Source of the DNA: Castor canadensis
Lineage: Eukaryota > Chordata > Mammalia > Rodentia > Castoridae
DNA: 64,000 nucleotides
Direction of reading: 5' to 3'
Assembly (NCBI RefSeq): GCF_047511655.1
Contig: NC_133397.1
Coordinates: 10,193,501 to 10,257,500, forward strand
This document shows, in pieces, positions 35,380 to 46,448 of the stretch. The notes under the pieces were generated by a model that did not search any database, was not told the DNA's origin, and saw only the letters and a list, made by a program, of their open reading frames with translations. The first letter of the stretch is position 1; each line of letters opens with the position of its first letter. Position numbers and translations under genes: made by a program.

Positions 35380-35640
35380 TGCCCTAGTGATTTTGCTCAT
35401 GTTGCCTTCCTCACTGTCTCTTGCCAACCATCTCTGAAGATCCAGTTATCACCTCCTCTGAGAAGCCTTCCTAATGCCTTGCCCTGTCCATGCTTACTCT
35501 ATATTCTGACCTTAGTTTTCTCTGTGCTGCCTCTGCTTTCTCTGCACATGGTACCAGGTGATCTGTTCTGGGTCTTCAGCCCCTGTGGGCTCTGAACCCC
35601 ACAGAGCGTGGACTCTGTCTCTGTGGAAATGCACAGCTTC
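35380..35640 (+). mobile_element. L2 LINE fragment
   Basis: 'gaagatccagttatcacctc', 'ctctgagaagccttcctaat' and 'acagagcgtggactctgtct' fit the L2 3' region ('tcaaatgtcacctcctcagagaagccttcc'). The ORF 35296-35595 is built mainly from it. Confidence 0.7.
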
Positions 35641-36234
35641 AACAGCTCTCGGGAACAGCAAAGCTGAGCTGAGCTGCCCAGAGTGACTGATAATTTATGA
35701 AGCCTAGCTCATGACTCCAGCCAAACTGCAAGAGGCACCCATTCCCCCAGCCCTGTGCTCCACGACCATTTCAGGACACAGTTCAGCATTCATCTCATTG
35801 CTGTACCACTGCCTGTGCACCGGCTCTTCTTGCATTTTTTTCCTTTTCTTTTTGGCTTTCTTCCTGTAAGAATTACACAATCTCCTGTCCTCCTCTTACC
35901 TCCTCCTCCTCCTGTGCAGTACTGTACCTCCAGCTCTGAAAAGCTATGAATAAAGAAAGACAGCTGGCACTCCAGGATCCTGTTACTAATTCAATACACG
36001 CATACCTTTCTGTGAGTCCTGCCGACTTGTGTTACCCTGAGAATGCCTGAGCCTTTCCCTCTTTACCCTACAGAAAAATACAGATCTCAGAGGCCTGGAA
36101 GGGCTATCGGGCTCAGTCAGATTTGCTCCATTCTTTATGGGAACATGATGGATAGCACATGGTCCACCTAGGGTGAAACAGCTTTGCCAATTTCCTTTTA
36201 GTGATCCTAGACTAACTATTACACCTCTTGGCCA
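35641..36234. other. Unassigned, L2-like in part
   Basis: 'ctgtgctccacgaccatttc' and following pyrimidine-rich DNA (35750-35940) may continue an old L2. Otherwise nothing recognised. Confidence 0.35.
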
Positions 36235-36340
36235 GCTTAGTTTCATTTCCAAAATAAGGTCAGTAATATCAATTGCCCAGTGTTTGGGGCAAAGTTAATG
36301 AGATAATATTTCACAGAAGCTGCACCTATGTTCAATAGTA
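36235..36340 (+). mobile_element. MIR-type SINE fragment
   Basis: 'agtttcatttccaaaataag' and 'gttaatgagataatatttca' correspond to the 3' half of MIR. Confidence 0.5.
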
Positions 36341-36379
36341 GCTAGAAAGAATAATATAAATATTTTATTCTAAGTTATT

Positions 36380-36552
36380 GTGAGTTGAACAATGCCCCTC
36401 ATCCATATTTTGCACCCTTTGTGCCTCAGAATGTGTGGCCTTATTTGGAGATACGGTCTTTAAAGAAATAATCAAGTTTAAATGATTTGATTAGGTGGGG
36501 GCCTTATTTGTATTTAGTTGGTAACTTACATACAGGGAAAATTCAGATACAG

Positions 36553-36584
<32 letters not shown>

Positions 36585-36800
36585 ACACACAGAAAACCCC
36601 ATGTGAAGACTGGCATTTTGCCACCACAAGCCACAGAATGGCCAAGGTGCCCGGCAAATCGGGACCTGGGAGGGGCCCTGAAGAGATCTTCTCAGGACCC
36701 TCAGGAAGAACCAACCCTGCCCACACCTCATTTGCACAATGCTAGCCTGCAGAATGGAGATGGTAAATTTCTGTTGTCTAAGCCACCAGTTTGTGCACTG
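36380..36800 (+). mobile_element. MaLR-like LTR (MLT1-type) relic
   Basis: 'tgtgagttgaacaatgcccc', 'ggccttatttggagatacgg', 'agaaccaaccctgcccacac', 'agcctgcagaatgga' and 'aaatttctgttgtctaagcc' parallel the family pattern that also appears at 55120 and 60015. A CA repeat has grown inside it (36553-36591). Solo, no coding part. Confidence 0.6.
36553..36591 (+). repeat. (AC)n microsatellite
   Basis: AC units with one T interruption at 36580. ORFs on both strands with Thr-His or Cys-Val runs (36518-36956) come from it. Confidence 0.95.
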
Positions 36801-37589
36801 TACCTTTGAAGATGCTAAACAAAGGGAAATGTTAAACAAATGCCTGTGATGCTGGTCAGCCTGGAAGGGAGAGACAGGACTGAGCTGAGGAGGACTGGGT
36901 GATGCACTGTGGTGAGAGGACTGGGTCCAGACTGTGGTTAAGTGCTGGTTGCACAAGGCCCCTTTTCCAGGTAGGCCGTAGCCTAAAAAGCAAAAGGCTA
37001 TTCCCTTTCTATTCCTTCAAGCTCAGAGCTCTATGGGAATTTTCTGTCTCCATTCTGAGTTTGTGCTGCATGGAATCACATTGCCTACCCCTTTGAACAG
37101 GGCGTGGCTGCCTTACCTGGATCCACAATGCACAGTCCCTGGGATTGCACCGGTGGGCAATTAGAGCATTGAGTCCCAGGCAGGTAATACACACCACCAT
37201 GCTTCAGTACACATCTATCAACTGTGACCTTGAGCCCTTGTGCAAGCTGCTTTGCTGACCTCTTATACTTTCCTGCTCTCCCACCAGGCTCTATGTGACC
37301 TGCACTTCTTTCCAGGCTTAGATAAGAAATCACCTGACCTTCACCCTTTGTGGTCCTGAGTCGTGGCACCTAGAGTGGTGCCCCAGCCAGGTGCACCATT
37401 CCTCCCTGCCCCAGTTCATTCAGATCCCCATTCATGTGGTCACACCATCTTTTGTGGCCATTGCTATTTCTGAAATGATAACAGTAATAATAATAATAAC
37501 CAACATGGAAATTTGGAAAAAAATAACTCCCTCTTGAAAATGGTTAGATAGCTGTCTAGTCACCAATTTTGTGGCCATGGTGGCCTGGT
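36801..37589. other. Unassigned; short (AAT)n
   Basis: An (AAT)n run lies at about 37485-37498. No exon or clear repeat otherwise. Short ORFs on both strands at 36899-37369 overlap each other. Confidence 0.35.
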
Positions 37590-37880
37590 ACTGTCCTCAT
37601 CTGGTAGTCATCCTAATGTCTTCTGTGCTGCAAGAATGGAGATTGACCTTGACGTATTTCAAACTTTCTTCTCCACAACAAGCTTCCTCCTGCCTCTGGG
37701 CCTTTGTTCCTGCTATTCCTCCTTTCCCAATGCTACCTGCCCCACAAACCAACTTGAACTCTGTTTTTAACACTGAGTTCACAAATCTCCTTCTGTGGTC
37801 CTCCCCCTTAAGACTCTCCATCCCAGTCTGATCCTGACATAGGGCCCGGTCTCAGTACTGTCTGTGGCAATCTTGCTCTG
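37590..37880 (+). mobile_element. L2 LINE fragment
   Basis: 'ctctgggcctttgttcctgc', 'tattcctcctttcccaatgc' and 'gttcacaaatctccttctgt' match the L2 3' region ('cagggcctttgcacatgctgttccc'). Confidence 0.65.
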
Positions 37881-37909
37881 TGTTGACTTTACTTTGTTTA
37901 TGGTGATAC

Positions 37910-38191
37910 AAAGTCATTCCTATATCTGCAGGGAATTGGTACAAGAACCCTTTGGATACATGCTCCAATCCTTTATATAAAATGATGTGATATTTGCATA
38001 ATAATCCTCCTGTATGCTTTAAATCATCTCTAGATTAATTATAACAACTAATACACTGTAAATGCTATGTAAGTACTTCTTATACTGTCTTGTTTAGGGA
38101 ATAATGACAAGAAAAATAGTCTGTACTATTTTCAATCTGTGGCAGGTTGAATTTACAGGTGCTGAAATTTCAGACATGGAGGCCTGACTAC
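37910..38191 (+). mobile_element. MER2-type DNA transposon relic, copy 2
   Basis: 'aagtcattcctatatctgca', 'cctttatataaaatgatgtg', 'atatttgcataataatcctc', 'taaatcatctctagattaat', 'aatgctatgtaagtacttct' and 'tgtttagggaataatgacaa' follow the same order as the copy at 3326. The right end is worn. Confidence 0.85.
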
Positions 38192-38261
38192 ATTTTCATT
38201 ATCTCCTTTCCCCAACCCTCTCTGGTCTGGAGACCTGTGACCATGTCTTACTCACATCTAT

Positions 38262-38340
38262 ACTGCCAGTACTTAGTCCAGCATCTACTACATAGTAGGT
38301 ACTCAGCAAATGCTTGTTCGGTGAATGAATGAATCACATT
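38262..38340 (+). mobile_element. L2/MIR 3' tail
   Basis: 'tagtccagcatctactacat', 'agtaggtactcagcaaatgc' and 'gaatgaatgaat' are the shared 3' end motif of L2/MIR elements. Confidence 0.65.
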
Positions 38341-39606
38341 AGTTGCTATTTATTAGTGCATGAACTATTTTAAATGGCAAATAGCACAAGGCAAAAGAGA
38401 AAGAAGGCTCATGTAGATGTCAGGGCCATTCTAGAGGGTTTCTTCCAACCCTGACTCAATTTTAAATGAGTTATTGCTCTCTCAGGACTTGCAATGGAAA
38501 TACAGCTGTTAGTGGAGTGCAGTGGTTTTATATTTGGACAAAGAAGAACAAGTTCATGCATCATGGTGCAGAGAGGGGCTACCTCTTCCTTCCATACTCC
38601 TGCTGCAATTTGATAGACACTGTGATCTTGACAGGCCAAGCAAGAGCCCTGGATGCTGGTGTTCACAAGGCAAGGTCAACACAATACAAAGATGCAAGTA
38701 GTGGTGCACCCCCTGTGAGCACAGACCTCTTTCCCACATAGGCCATGTCCTGAAAGCAAAAGTCTGTTCCCTTCCTATTTATTTTATCCCAGAGCACCGA
38801 GGAGTTCTCAGTCTCCGTTCTGAGTTCTAAATCCATTGCCAAGACTTCTGGTGAAGCCATTTGGATGGGGGAGGGCTAGGCAGAAAGAGAGTTGGCTACA
38901 AGGCAGCTCCTGAGCAGGACATCCTTGTCTGGGCCTTAGGGAGGCTAACGGATGGTGGAGAGCAGGCACTTCGCCAGTCCTCTCTACTATCCACCCTGCT
39001 CCAGTTCCTTAAATACACCCAGCATGTCTGCAATTCCATGTGGTGACAGCCTAAAGTGACAACCCATCACCCCTATTCTGATTCTGGAATTGTTCCAGGC
39101 CAGCTCCAGTTTTCCTGCATAGCTCCCTCTTCTATTCTGCTTTCTTTCCAGGTTTCACAATCCCCTTTTGGTTTCATCCTCTTTTGGCTCCAATTCTTGG
39201 TCAACTCCTGTGGACCAACAACTTGATTTCAGATTAGCAGTCTCAGCTTCTACCATCAGTAGCCACCACTCCCCTTTTCCTCCCCTCACTGCCTCCCCAC
39301 TCAGTCTCGAACACACCCACCACCACAAGTGCCAGTCTCTGCCTCACTGCTTCATATACTGAAACCACAGGGAGGAGGCTGCCCAAGCTCCACAGAGCCT
39401 AGGGATTGTCTGGTTATCTAGCCCTGCCAGCTTTTGCCTGGCAGGGAGATGGTCTGACTTTAAGGTTGCTGTCTGCCCAACAGGAAGCATCAAGCCCAGG
39501 CTCACTGCCTTTCTCCAGCCAAACCTTTGTGGTGAACTACCCTCATGTAGATGAAAATAGGTAGCCTAATTAAGCCCTTTTCTATCACTCAGAAAAGCTG
39601 ACCATC
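38341..39606. other. Unassigned non-coding sequence
   Basis: No exon, RNA gene or clear repeat recognised. Overlapping frames on both strands at 38409-38860 are chance-sized. Confidence 0.35.
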
Positions 39607-39618
39607 AAGACTCTCGCA
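39607..39618 (+). repeat. 5' target-site duplication of young L1
   Basis: AAGACTCTCGCA, repeated exactly at 40195-40206. It follows TC, giving TC/AAGA, close to the TT/AAAA preference of the L1 endonuclease. Confidence 0.9.
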
Positions 39619-40194
39619 GAACATCATTCTGAGTGAGGTTAGCCTGGCCCAAAAGACTAAAAATCGTATGTTCTCCCTCATATGTGGACATTAGATCAAG
39701 GGCAAACACAACAAGGGGATTGGACTATGAGCACATGATAAAAGCAAGAGCACACAAGGGAGGGGTGAGGATAGGTAAGACACCTAAAAATCTAGCTAGC
39801 ATTTGTTGCCCTTAATGCAGAGAAACTAAAGCAGATACCTTAAAGCAACTGAGGCCAATAGGAAAAGGGGACCAGGAACTAGAGAAAAGGTTAGATCAAA
39901 AAGAATTAACCTAGAAGGTAACACCCACGCACAGGAAATCAGTGTGAGTCAATGCCCTGTATAGCTATCCTTATCTCAACCAGCAAAACCCCTTGTTCCT
40001 TCCTATTATTGCTTATACTCTCTCTACAACAAAATTAGAAATAAGGGCAAAATAGTTTCTGCTGGGTATTGAGGGGGGGGGAGCGGGAGGGGGTGGAGTG
40101 GGTGGTAAGGGAGGGGGTGGGGGCAGGGGGGAGAAATGAACCAAGCCTTGTATGCACATATGAATAATAAAAGAAAAATGAAAAAAAAAAAAAA
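39619..40194 (+). mobile_element. Young 5'-truncated L1 (3' UTR)
   Basis: It starts near the end of ORF2 ('cgtatgttctccctcatatg' is the rodent form of 'gcatgttctcactcatatgt'), runs through a 3' UTR with a G-rich tract (40071-40134), an AATAAA signal at 40166-40171 and a 16-base A-tail. The exact 12-bp duplication and clean tail mean it is the most recent L1 in the window. 5' truncation leaves no coding capacity; the small ORFs at 39633 and 40013-40251 are inside it. Confidence 0.93.
40071..40134 (+). repeat. G-rich tract of L1 3' UTR, quadruplex-prone
   Basis: Many runs of 3-8 G separated by short loops, on the L1 sense strand. G-rich polypurine tracts are a known feature of mammalian L1 3' UTRs and can form G-quadruplexes. 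Confidence 0.85.
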
Positions 40195-40206
40195 AAGACT
40201 CTCGCA
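40195..40206 (+). repeat. 3' target-site duplication of young L1
   Basis: AAGACTCTCGCA directly after the A-tail, identical to 39607-39618. Confidence 0.9.
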
Positions 40207-40782
40207 ATCAGAGATGTGACCCGCCTTTTTACAACTGTGTGAAGGCTTCATGGGTCTGGATTACTGACTTTACCCTTATCTCAATTCACTTGCTTTGCTT
40301 TCCTCTGTTCTTTTGTTTTCTTCCTAGTTTTTAAAATCTCAAATCCTTAGACTGGAAGGATGAAAATGAGTGACTAAATTAAAGTATCATATTCACAGAA
40401 ACAAAGACCATCTATAACTAGTAAGCATCGTCTCTGTTCTATGTGAGGTATGTAAGATGGGAATTAATTTGGGAGTTTTCATGTTTTTGAAATTGGCCAC
40501 ATAATGGGATATGTAAATGCATCCTAGAAACACAGTCAGCCACAGGTGGAGGGTATTAGAGGTTTCCTAATGTAACATTTGCATTCTAACGGTATGAATA
40601 CAAATCTAGGGGTACAAACTCATCCCAAAGTCATGTATGAGAGTGTGTCAAAGACAACATTACATTTACTTAACAACCCATTTGTTTATTGAGCAGATGT
40701 TATATTCCTGAAAGGACAGGGTAGCAAATTGGTTGATGAAGTGGCCTTTGGATTTAGCCCAAATGTAAATACTTCTTCCACT

Positions 40783-40812
40783 ATGTTCCACCAAGCCATG
40801 TTCCACCAAGCC
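40783..40812 (+). repeat. Perfect 15-bp tandem duplication
   Basis: ATGTTCCACCAAGCC occurs twice head to tail (40783-40797 and 40798-40812), then diverges. Confidence 0.95.
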
Positions 40813-41204
40813 ACAGCAACCAGCTGTATAACACAATACTCAGCTTCTTGTCTATAAAATGTGGATGGTAGTACAGTCAAGTGTCAATTACTGCATTTGG
40901 CAAAATTTAACATGGAGTGATCTAGTCATTATGTAAACATAAGAGAATATATTTACACAAACTAAGATTGTTATGATGTCACTAGTCAATGTACTCTTGT
41001 GGAACCACCACCATGCATGCAGTCAGTCTGTCACTAACCAAAATGCTATCATGCAATTCATGGATGTACCTACTTCAGAGTTTTGCCCCAATGACAAAAA
41101 GGGATCCTACAGAGAAGGCCTTCAATACAACACACAGCACACAGCAAAGCTCAATAAATGTCAGGTGCAATTTTGCGATTTCCAGTCTTCTAGCAAAAGT
41201 GGGT

Positions 41205-41303
41205 GGCATATATGTATATATGTATGCATAGTATATACACATATACAGATAGATAGATACATATGTTCTATATCTATGTACATCTATCTATGTATATATA
41301 TAT
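41205..41303 (+). repeat. TATG/GATA/TCTA low-complexity tract
   Basis: Short runs of TATATG, GATAGATA and CTATCTAT with TATATA. The GATA run (41247-41258) and the TCTATCTA-like run (41282-41292) can pair as an imperfect hairpin. Confidence 0.8.
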
Positions 41304-41494
41304 TGACATAGTCATTAAACCATTAAAATGCTGCATGAAAAGCCTAGAATTTCAGACAATCTGCCATATTCATTTAATAGACCATAAGGGTCGATGGTGC
41401 AAAAACAGGGAAAGAAACAGCATTTACAATCATTCTCGACAGGAACCTTTGGTTCTGCCTTAGTGGCCCCTTCACCATTCATGAATATATATGA

Positions 41495-41675
41495 ACCGTA
41501 GGTCAAGGAGGGTCTGTCTCTTCCCAGCTATGTGACTTTGCATGAGTCTTTGAATCTTGATGTACTCCTATTTGAAAAGGAGAAAACAAATTACCCATCT
41601 TTTTGGGAAAATTAAGAGTTAAGATAAAACTTCAGTTCCCAATGCACAGCAGGAGCTTAGTAGTGACCTGTTCAC
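41495..41675 (+). mobile_element. MIR SINE
   Basis: 'cttcccagctatgtgacttt', 'gcatgagtctttgaatcttg' and 'aatgcacagcaggagcttag' match MIR landmarks. Confidence 0.65.
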
Positions 41676-41769
41676 CCCAGCTGCCTTGTTTTATTCTCTG
41701 TCCACCTGAATTCCAGCTAGCTTTCCAGGCAAAATTAAGACAATAATTTCTCAAAGAAACCTTTCTCCT

Positions 41770-42000
41770 TTCTATCCCACAAGACCTGATGTGGAATGTG
41801 TTTTTATGGTACAGCGCCTATCCCCTGACTGCCTTCATAAGATTAGGCAGTGTGCTTCTTAAGGGCTCTGCTCCCTGTTTCTTCACAGATGTGCTAGACC
41901 AACATCCTGACTCTAAGACTTATAAAATCTGTGATAAGAATCATGGTTTTCAGTGGAGGGCCTGTGTCTTATTGTTGTTTGTAGACTAAGTCTAGCATTA
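41770..42000 (+). mobile_element. L2 LINE fragment (probable)
   Basis: 'cagtgtgcttcttaagggct' and 'catggttttcagtggagggc' resemble the L2 3' region. Low similarity. Confidence 0.4.
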
Positions 42001-42049
42001 TTCATAGCAGAATCATAGAAGGCATACTAGTATCTTAAGTTTCCTTAAA

Positions 42050-42430
42050 TACTTTAACTACATGGCTTTAAAAGACCCAGAAATTTACTCTTTCACATTT
42101 CTGGAGTCAAGAAGTCCAAAATGAAGATGTTGACAGGGCCATGCTCCTTCCAGAGGGTCTCGGGGAGAACGCTTTCTTGCTCCTTCCAGCTTCTGGTGGC
42201 TCCAAGTTCTCCTTGGCTTGTGGCAACATCATTTCAATTTCAATCTCTGTCATCACGTGGCAATTTCTGTGTGTCTGTCTCTGCCTGAGTTCTCTCCACA
42301 ATCTCCTTAAAGCAACTTAAGCTTTTTCTACCATGTGGCTCAAAATTCTTACAGACTCTACCCATTACCCAATTCCAAAGCTGCTTCCATAGTTTTAAAT
42401 ATTTGTCACAGAGTACCTTACTCTTCATAC
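42050..42430 (-). mobile_element. MaLR-like LTR relic, antisense
   Basis: 'aaatttactctttcacattt', 'ctggagtcaagaagtccaaa', 'gacagggccatgctccttcc', 'ccagcttctggtggctccaa' and 'ctccttggcttgtggcaaca' are the well-known antisense landmarks of an abundant eutherian repeat that I place with MLT-type LTRs, not with certainty. Confidence 0.6.
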
Positions 42431-42435
42431 CAAAT

Positions 42436-42934
42436 CTCTATCACTCTGGGTTTTCCAGAGAAACAATAACTCTATAACAAAACAAAACACAATGGGATAT
42501 GTGTGTGCATGCACATGTTTGTGTGTGTGTGTGTGTGTGTGTGCATTTGTGCATGTGGTGTGTGTGTACAGAGAAGGACAGAAAGCATGACATGAATTTT
42601 AACAACTTGGCCCACACAATTATGAAGACGGTCACATTTGAAATCTATGACACAGGCCAGCAGGCTGGAAACTCAGGCAGGATTTTTGTGCTACAGGCTT
42701 GAGGAAGAACTCCTTCTTCTCCAGGGAACTTCAACGTTTGCTCTTTAGACCTTCAACAGATTGGATGTGGCCCACCTACATTAGCAAGGGTAATCAATCT
42801 CCTTTACTCTAAGCCAACCCATAGCAGATGCCAATCACACCTACTGAATACCTTCATAGCAACTCGTAGACTAGTATTTCACCAAACACCTGGGGCCATA
42901 GAGTAGCCAAGTTGACACACAATTAACCATCACT
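42436..42934 (+). mobile_element. Old interspersed repeat, family unassigned (copy 2)
   Basis: 'ctgggttttccagagaaaca', a GT-rich part, 'cacacaattatgaagacggt', 'aactccttcttctccaggga', 'cttcaacagattggatgtgg' and the end 'agttgacacacaattaacca' match, in order, the copy at 481-962. Both are in the same orientation and both carry a GT expansion near the same point. Confidence 0.65.
42501..42568 (+). repeat. (GT)n microsatellite
   Basis: Pure GT from 42521 to 42542, with GTGC/GTGTGT interruptions on both sides. Lies inside the repeat at 42436-42934. Confidence 0.95.
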
Positions 42935-43889
42935 CAGGGCTAGGAGTAGTAGTCAAGTTTTGTCTTTGCCGTTAACTTACCTGGAATCATTAAGGGTTCA
43001 CATTCCCTTTTGCTTCTTTAGCTATAAACCAAAAAGTTTGGAGCAGATGCTAAGATACTAATTCTGTGGGTTTTGCTGTGCACTTCTAGATTGTCCTGAC
43101 TGCTTCCCTTCATACCAGCACCCCTCCGCCATGTAGTAGCAAGCATGCTACTTTTGGTAGAATGAAAATATTTTTCTCAGAAAGGTACTTATTCAGTTGG
43201 CTGGGAAGAGAAATATTGTCTGCATGTATGAAGCAAAGTAAAATAAATAATAAAGCATGCCAGACATAAGCTGGAAGCAAGCTGAAGGCCTTCAGAACAC
43301 AGCAGTTCCAACCCCATGAGTCATTTGAGTTACCTGAGGAACAAATTGGACACAAACAGAATGGTGGGGTATAATGAGCACACACAGATGCTACTGCATT
43401 CTGTACAGATGGCAGTCTTTTTTCCCAGATATTTTGTTTTCTTTAGCCCTAAAGTCTTCCTGATATTTCAGATTCATGCTGTGAGTTTTTAATGGAATGA
43501 AATTACAGCAGCTCAGAATTATATCAATAATTATACTCTGCTCAGATGACAAGGATTATGTGTTCCAAGATGCTAGCAGGATCTCTAGCAACAGTTCAGA
43601 AAGCAATTTCTTTGTGCTGGGTAATTAGGTGGAACATTCTAGCAAGAGTTAGAGGAGAGGCTGGGGGTCACTCAGACCTGAAGAATTTTATCTGTCATCC
43701 ATTAACTTTTGTCCAAGAGTTAAGTCTCAGATGTTTATTTGTAAATTAGAAATTATAATATGCCCTGCTCATAGAATGTGATGATTTTATTAGAAGTATA
43801 TTTGTACTTGTGTTATAAATAATACCATAAAAAAGATAAGGCAAACAAATCCACAAAATGAAAGATTAAAACTCTTAACTGGGTTTCCC
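42935..43889. other. Unassigned non-coding sequence
   Basis: No exon, RNA gene or clear repeat recognised. Confidence 0.35.
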
Positions 43890-44230
43890 TGGAAATTGCC
43901 TATGTGGGAGTTTAGGTTACTGTTCAAAAATATTTTTTTTCTGATATTCCTATCATCAGACTACCTTTCCACTTCTTCATTCTGGAATTGGACATGTGTC
44001 TTGCTTTGGCAAATGAGGAGTAGTAGGTTGTACACAAACATAACACATACCATACCAGGCTTGAGAAGTAGTTTCAGGGTGAGTCTGCTCCCTTCTGCTT
44101 CTGTTATAACCATGAGCAAATCTCAACAATACTGGCCTTCTGCTCCAAGGTAAGGGCAGAGACAGGTGGCTCATAGCCTAGCCATAGCAAGCTGATGTCA
44201 GGTGACTCTGAGGAGCTTGTCTAACCCCAG
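43890..44230 (+). mobile_element. MLT-type LTR relic (probable)
   Basis: 'tcttgctttggcaaatgagg', 'agtaggttgtacacaaacat', 'accaggcttgagaagtagtt' and 'ctgctcccttctgcttctgt' resemble an MLT1-related LTR ('ttgctttggccaatgggac', 'gaggcttgaaaagtgcttg'). ORFs on both strands at 43896-44174 are repeat-derived. Confidence 0.5.
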
Positions 44231-44994
44231 CAGCATTCAGATCTCAGGTAACCCACAGGGCATGAGAAAGAAGATTGCTGGGTTGGTTCACTGAGTTTTG
44301 CAGTGGCTCGTTAAGCAGTAATTTAGTGACACTGTCTCATCTCTCCTCTGTGTAGTTTGACCAATAGGTCAGTTCATCCAGCATAGATCCAGTTTATGCT
44401 TGTTGGGTTTCAGTGTCTCCTCTGTTCCACATTTTCTTTTCCCTTTTGTAATTTTTTGTTGCTTTGAATGAGATAAATTGGGTTTGGTAGACTTTCACTT
44501 GAAACTCCTTTTATGATCTATGGAGTTGAAAGGGGACAAGTCAAGAGAGACTCCATTTTAAAATCTGATTAAATCTGAAAGTTGACCAAATGCAATGCCT
44601 CTCCTGCCTTGAAACTTTCCAGACCGACTAACTAACACCCCTCCTTCAATGAAAGTATGTAGGAGAGTCACATGTGCCCAGACACTAGCACCTAGGGGAA
44701 GCTTATTGTTTCCCTTGCTGAGAGCCAGTGGGAGGAATATTTGAAGCTATTTCCAAGCATCTCCTATGCCCGCCACTGTGCCAGACCATAGTGAACTTAC
44801 ATGCCTTACAAAGTTCTTAGGCCACCAGTAGGAGAGGAAGATAGGAAGCAAGCAAAACATAGCACATATATAGGTAGTATGTGCATGAAATAGCTTGAGA
44901 TTATGTAATATAAATAAATATATATATATGCCAAATGATGTTACTTATAACACTATTCCTTTTGTTATTAATTGTATGTGCATAAAAGTAAAAT
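44231..44994. other. Unassigned non-coding sequence
   Basis: A TA-rich run lies at about 44907-44929. Nothing else recognised. Confidence 0.35.
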
Positions 44995-45075
44995 AGGGCT
45001 GGAAGTATTGCTCAAGTGATGGAGCACCTGTCTAGCAAGAATGAGGCTCTCAGTACTGAAAAAAAAAAAAAGAAA
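44995..45075 (+). mobile_element. ID-type SINE monomer
   Basis: 'agggctggaagtattgctca', 'gatggagcacctgtctagca' and 'aatgaggctctcagtactg' with a polyA tail: the right-hand unit of the local dimeric SINE standing alone, or a free ID element. Confidence 0.85.
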
Positions 45076-45154
45076 TGAAAACTGCTTAAAGTACACAAGT
45101 ATGTTACCAGACTAATTACTCATTTTAGGTTATTTCTAAAACAATTCCAATTTT

Positions 45155-45372
45155 GAGTCTGATACTGGCAGCTTATGTAATCCTAGCTACTTGGGAGGCT
45201 GAAATCTGGAGAATTATGATTTGAGGCCAGCTTGCAAATAGTTCATGAGACCCCTCCATCTCCAATATTACCAGAGGGAAAAATGGACTGGAGGTGTGGA
45301 CCAAACAGTAGAGTGCCTGATTTGCAAGCCTGAAGCCCTGAGTTCAAACCCCAGTCTCACCAAAACAAAAAT
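45155..45372 (+). mobile_element. Dimeric B1/ID-type SINE
   Basis: Left part 'tgtaatcctagctacttggg', 'ttgaggccagcttgcaaata', 'gttcatgagacccctccatc'; right part 'ggactggaggtgtggaccaa', 'gcctgatttgcaagcctgaa', 'gagttcaaaccccagtctca'; short A-rich tail. Typical of the lineage SINE. Confidence 0.9.
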
Positions 45373-46309
45373 GTTTTAATTTTGAAGATAGCTTTGAGTA
45401 GAACTATCTTACAAGTTCATCAATATAATAAAATTAGTCCATAAATGAGAAGTTCCAAAAGATATACAAATTATTTCTAACACCCCCTTTCAGTTCCAAG
45501 ATACATTCCAATTTGCAGAGAAAATTTGAAGGTCACCTTAAAGCAATATCACAGGTAACAACTCCATATCATTCCTGTTCATATTATATCGCTATGATCT
45601 AGGAAAACAGAGACATAGTTCAGGGCCTTTGCTACAGAGTGCAGCTGTAGAATGTTAGAGTGATTAATTTCTGGCACCATAGATTTTAGTATTTCCTCAT
45701 TGTCAAGGTAAGTGTGAATAGTTTCCAGCAAATAAACATGCCGCAAAGTGTTTTTTCCATGGACCATGAGTCATGCATGGTGAAAAGTGCACTCCCTACA
45801 AGATACTTCTATTAGTCATTTCTATCGTTTTGGAGGTGAAACCATTAATACTTCAAGGTTGAATACCTTTTAAAAATAGCTCAGACAAGGATGATGAGGT
45901 TGATTTAATCAGACCATGAATGAGTCACGTATGTGTCTTTGTGTCCTAGGCTGTATTTCCTAATCACAAAACACACATGTTCCAAAGGTGTTTTATAATC
46001 TATCTTCTCAAAATACTGCAGTTAAAATGAAGGCAACTTGAAAAATCAAAAATCCAGTAGCAATTCATTCATGCAGTCCTCAGTACTTAACCTTCTGCTC
46101 CTCAGTTTCCTTCCCTCCTTCCCTTTACCCACCTCTACCCTTGTACTCTTGAGCTCAATTCACATGACTGTGAACCTTTGCATTTTAGAAAGCACTCTAT
46201 GTATATCATTTCATTGTCTTTGCCAAGTCACAATTCCCTCTGCACTTATATAAACAAACAAACATACAAAAAACCATGTTTCCCTTTTTTAACAGTTACA
46301 TCACATCAT
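45373..46309. other. Unassigned non-coding sequence
   Basis: No exon, RNA gene or clear repeat recognised. Confidence 0.35.
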
Positions 46310-46440
46310 TTGATCCTGAAAATAAGCTAATGGAAAGGCAAGACCATAGTCTAGAAAGTTTTAAAGCCATACATTTAGTTCTGGGCATTTGGCTGTAAAA
46401 ATAGTGCTCTTATTCAATGTGCTAAACTGCCTCTCAAAAA
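46310..46440 (-). mobile_element. MIR-type SINE fragment, antisense
   Basis: 'tgatcctgaaaataagctaa', 'aaagttttaaagccatacat' and 'gctcttattcaatgtgctaa' fit antisense MIR ('gctcttaaccactatgctata') in degraded form. Confidence 0.5.
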
Positions 46441-46448
46441 ATCTATAA

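Larger units (their letters stand above)
40207..41494. other. Unassigned non-coding sequence with simple repeats
   Basis: No exon or RNA gene recognised. Contains the 15-bp duplication (40783-40812) and the TATG/GATA-type tract (41205-41303). Confidence 0.35.

Noticed and set aside
36543-36956. 137-codon minus-strand frame with a Cys-Val run
   Set aside because: Generated by the (AC)n microsatellite and an LTR relic.
41205-41303. Possible MITE or hairpin from GATA/TCTA runs
   Set aside because: Better explained as low-complexity expansion; no terminal repeats or target duplication.
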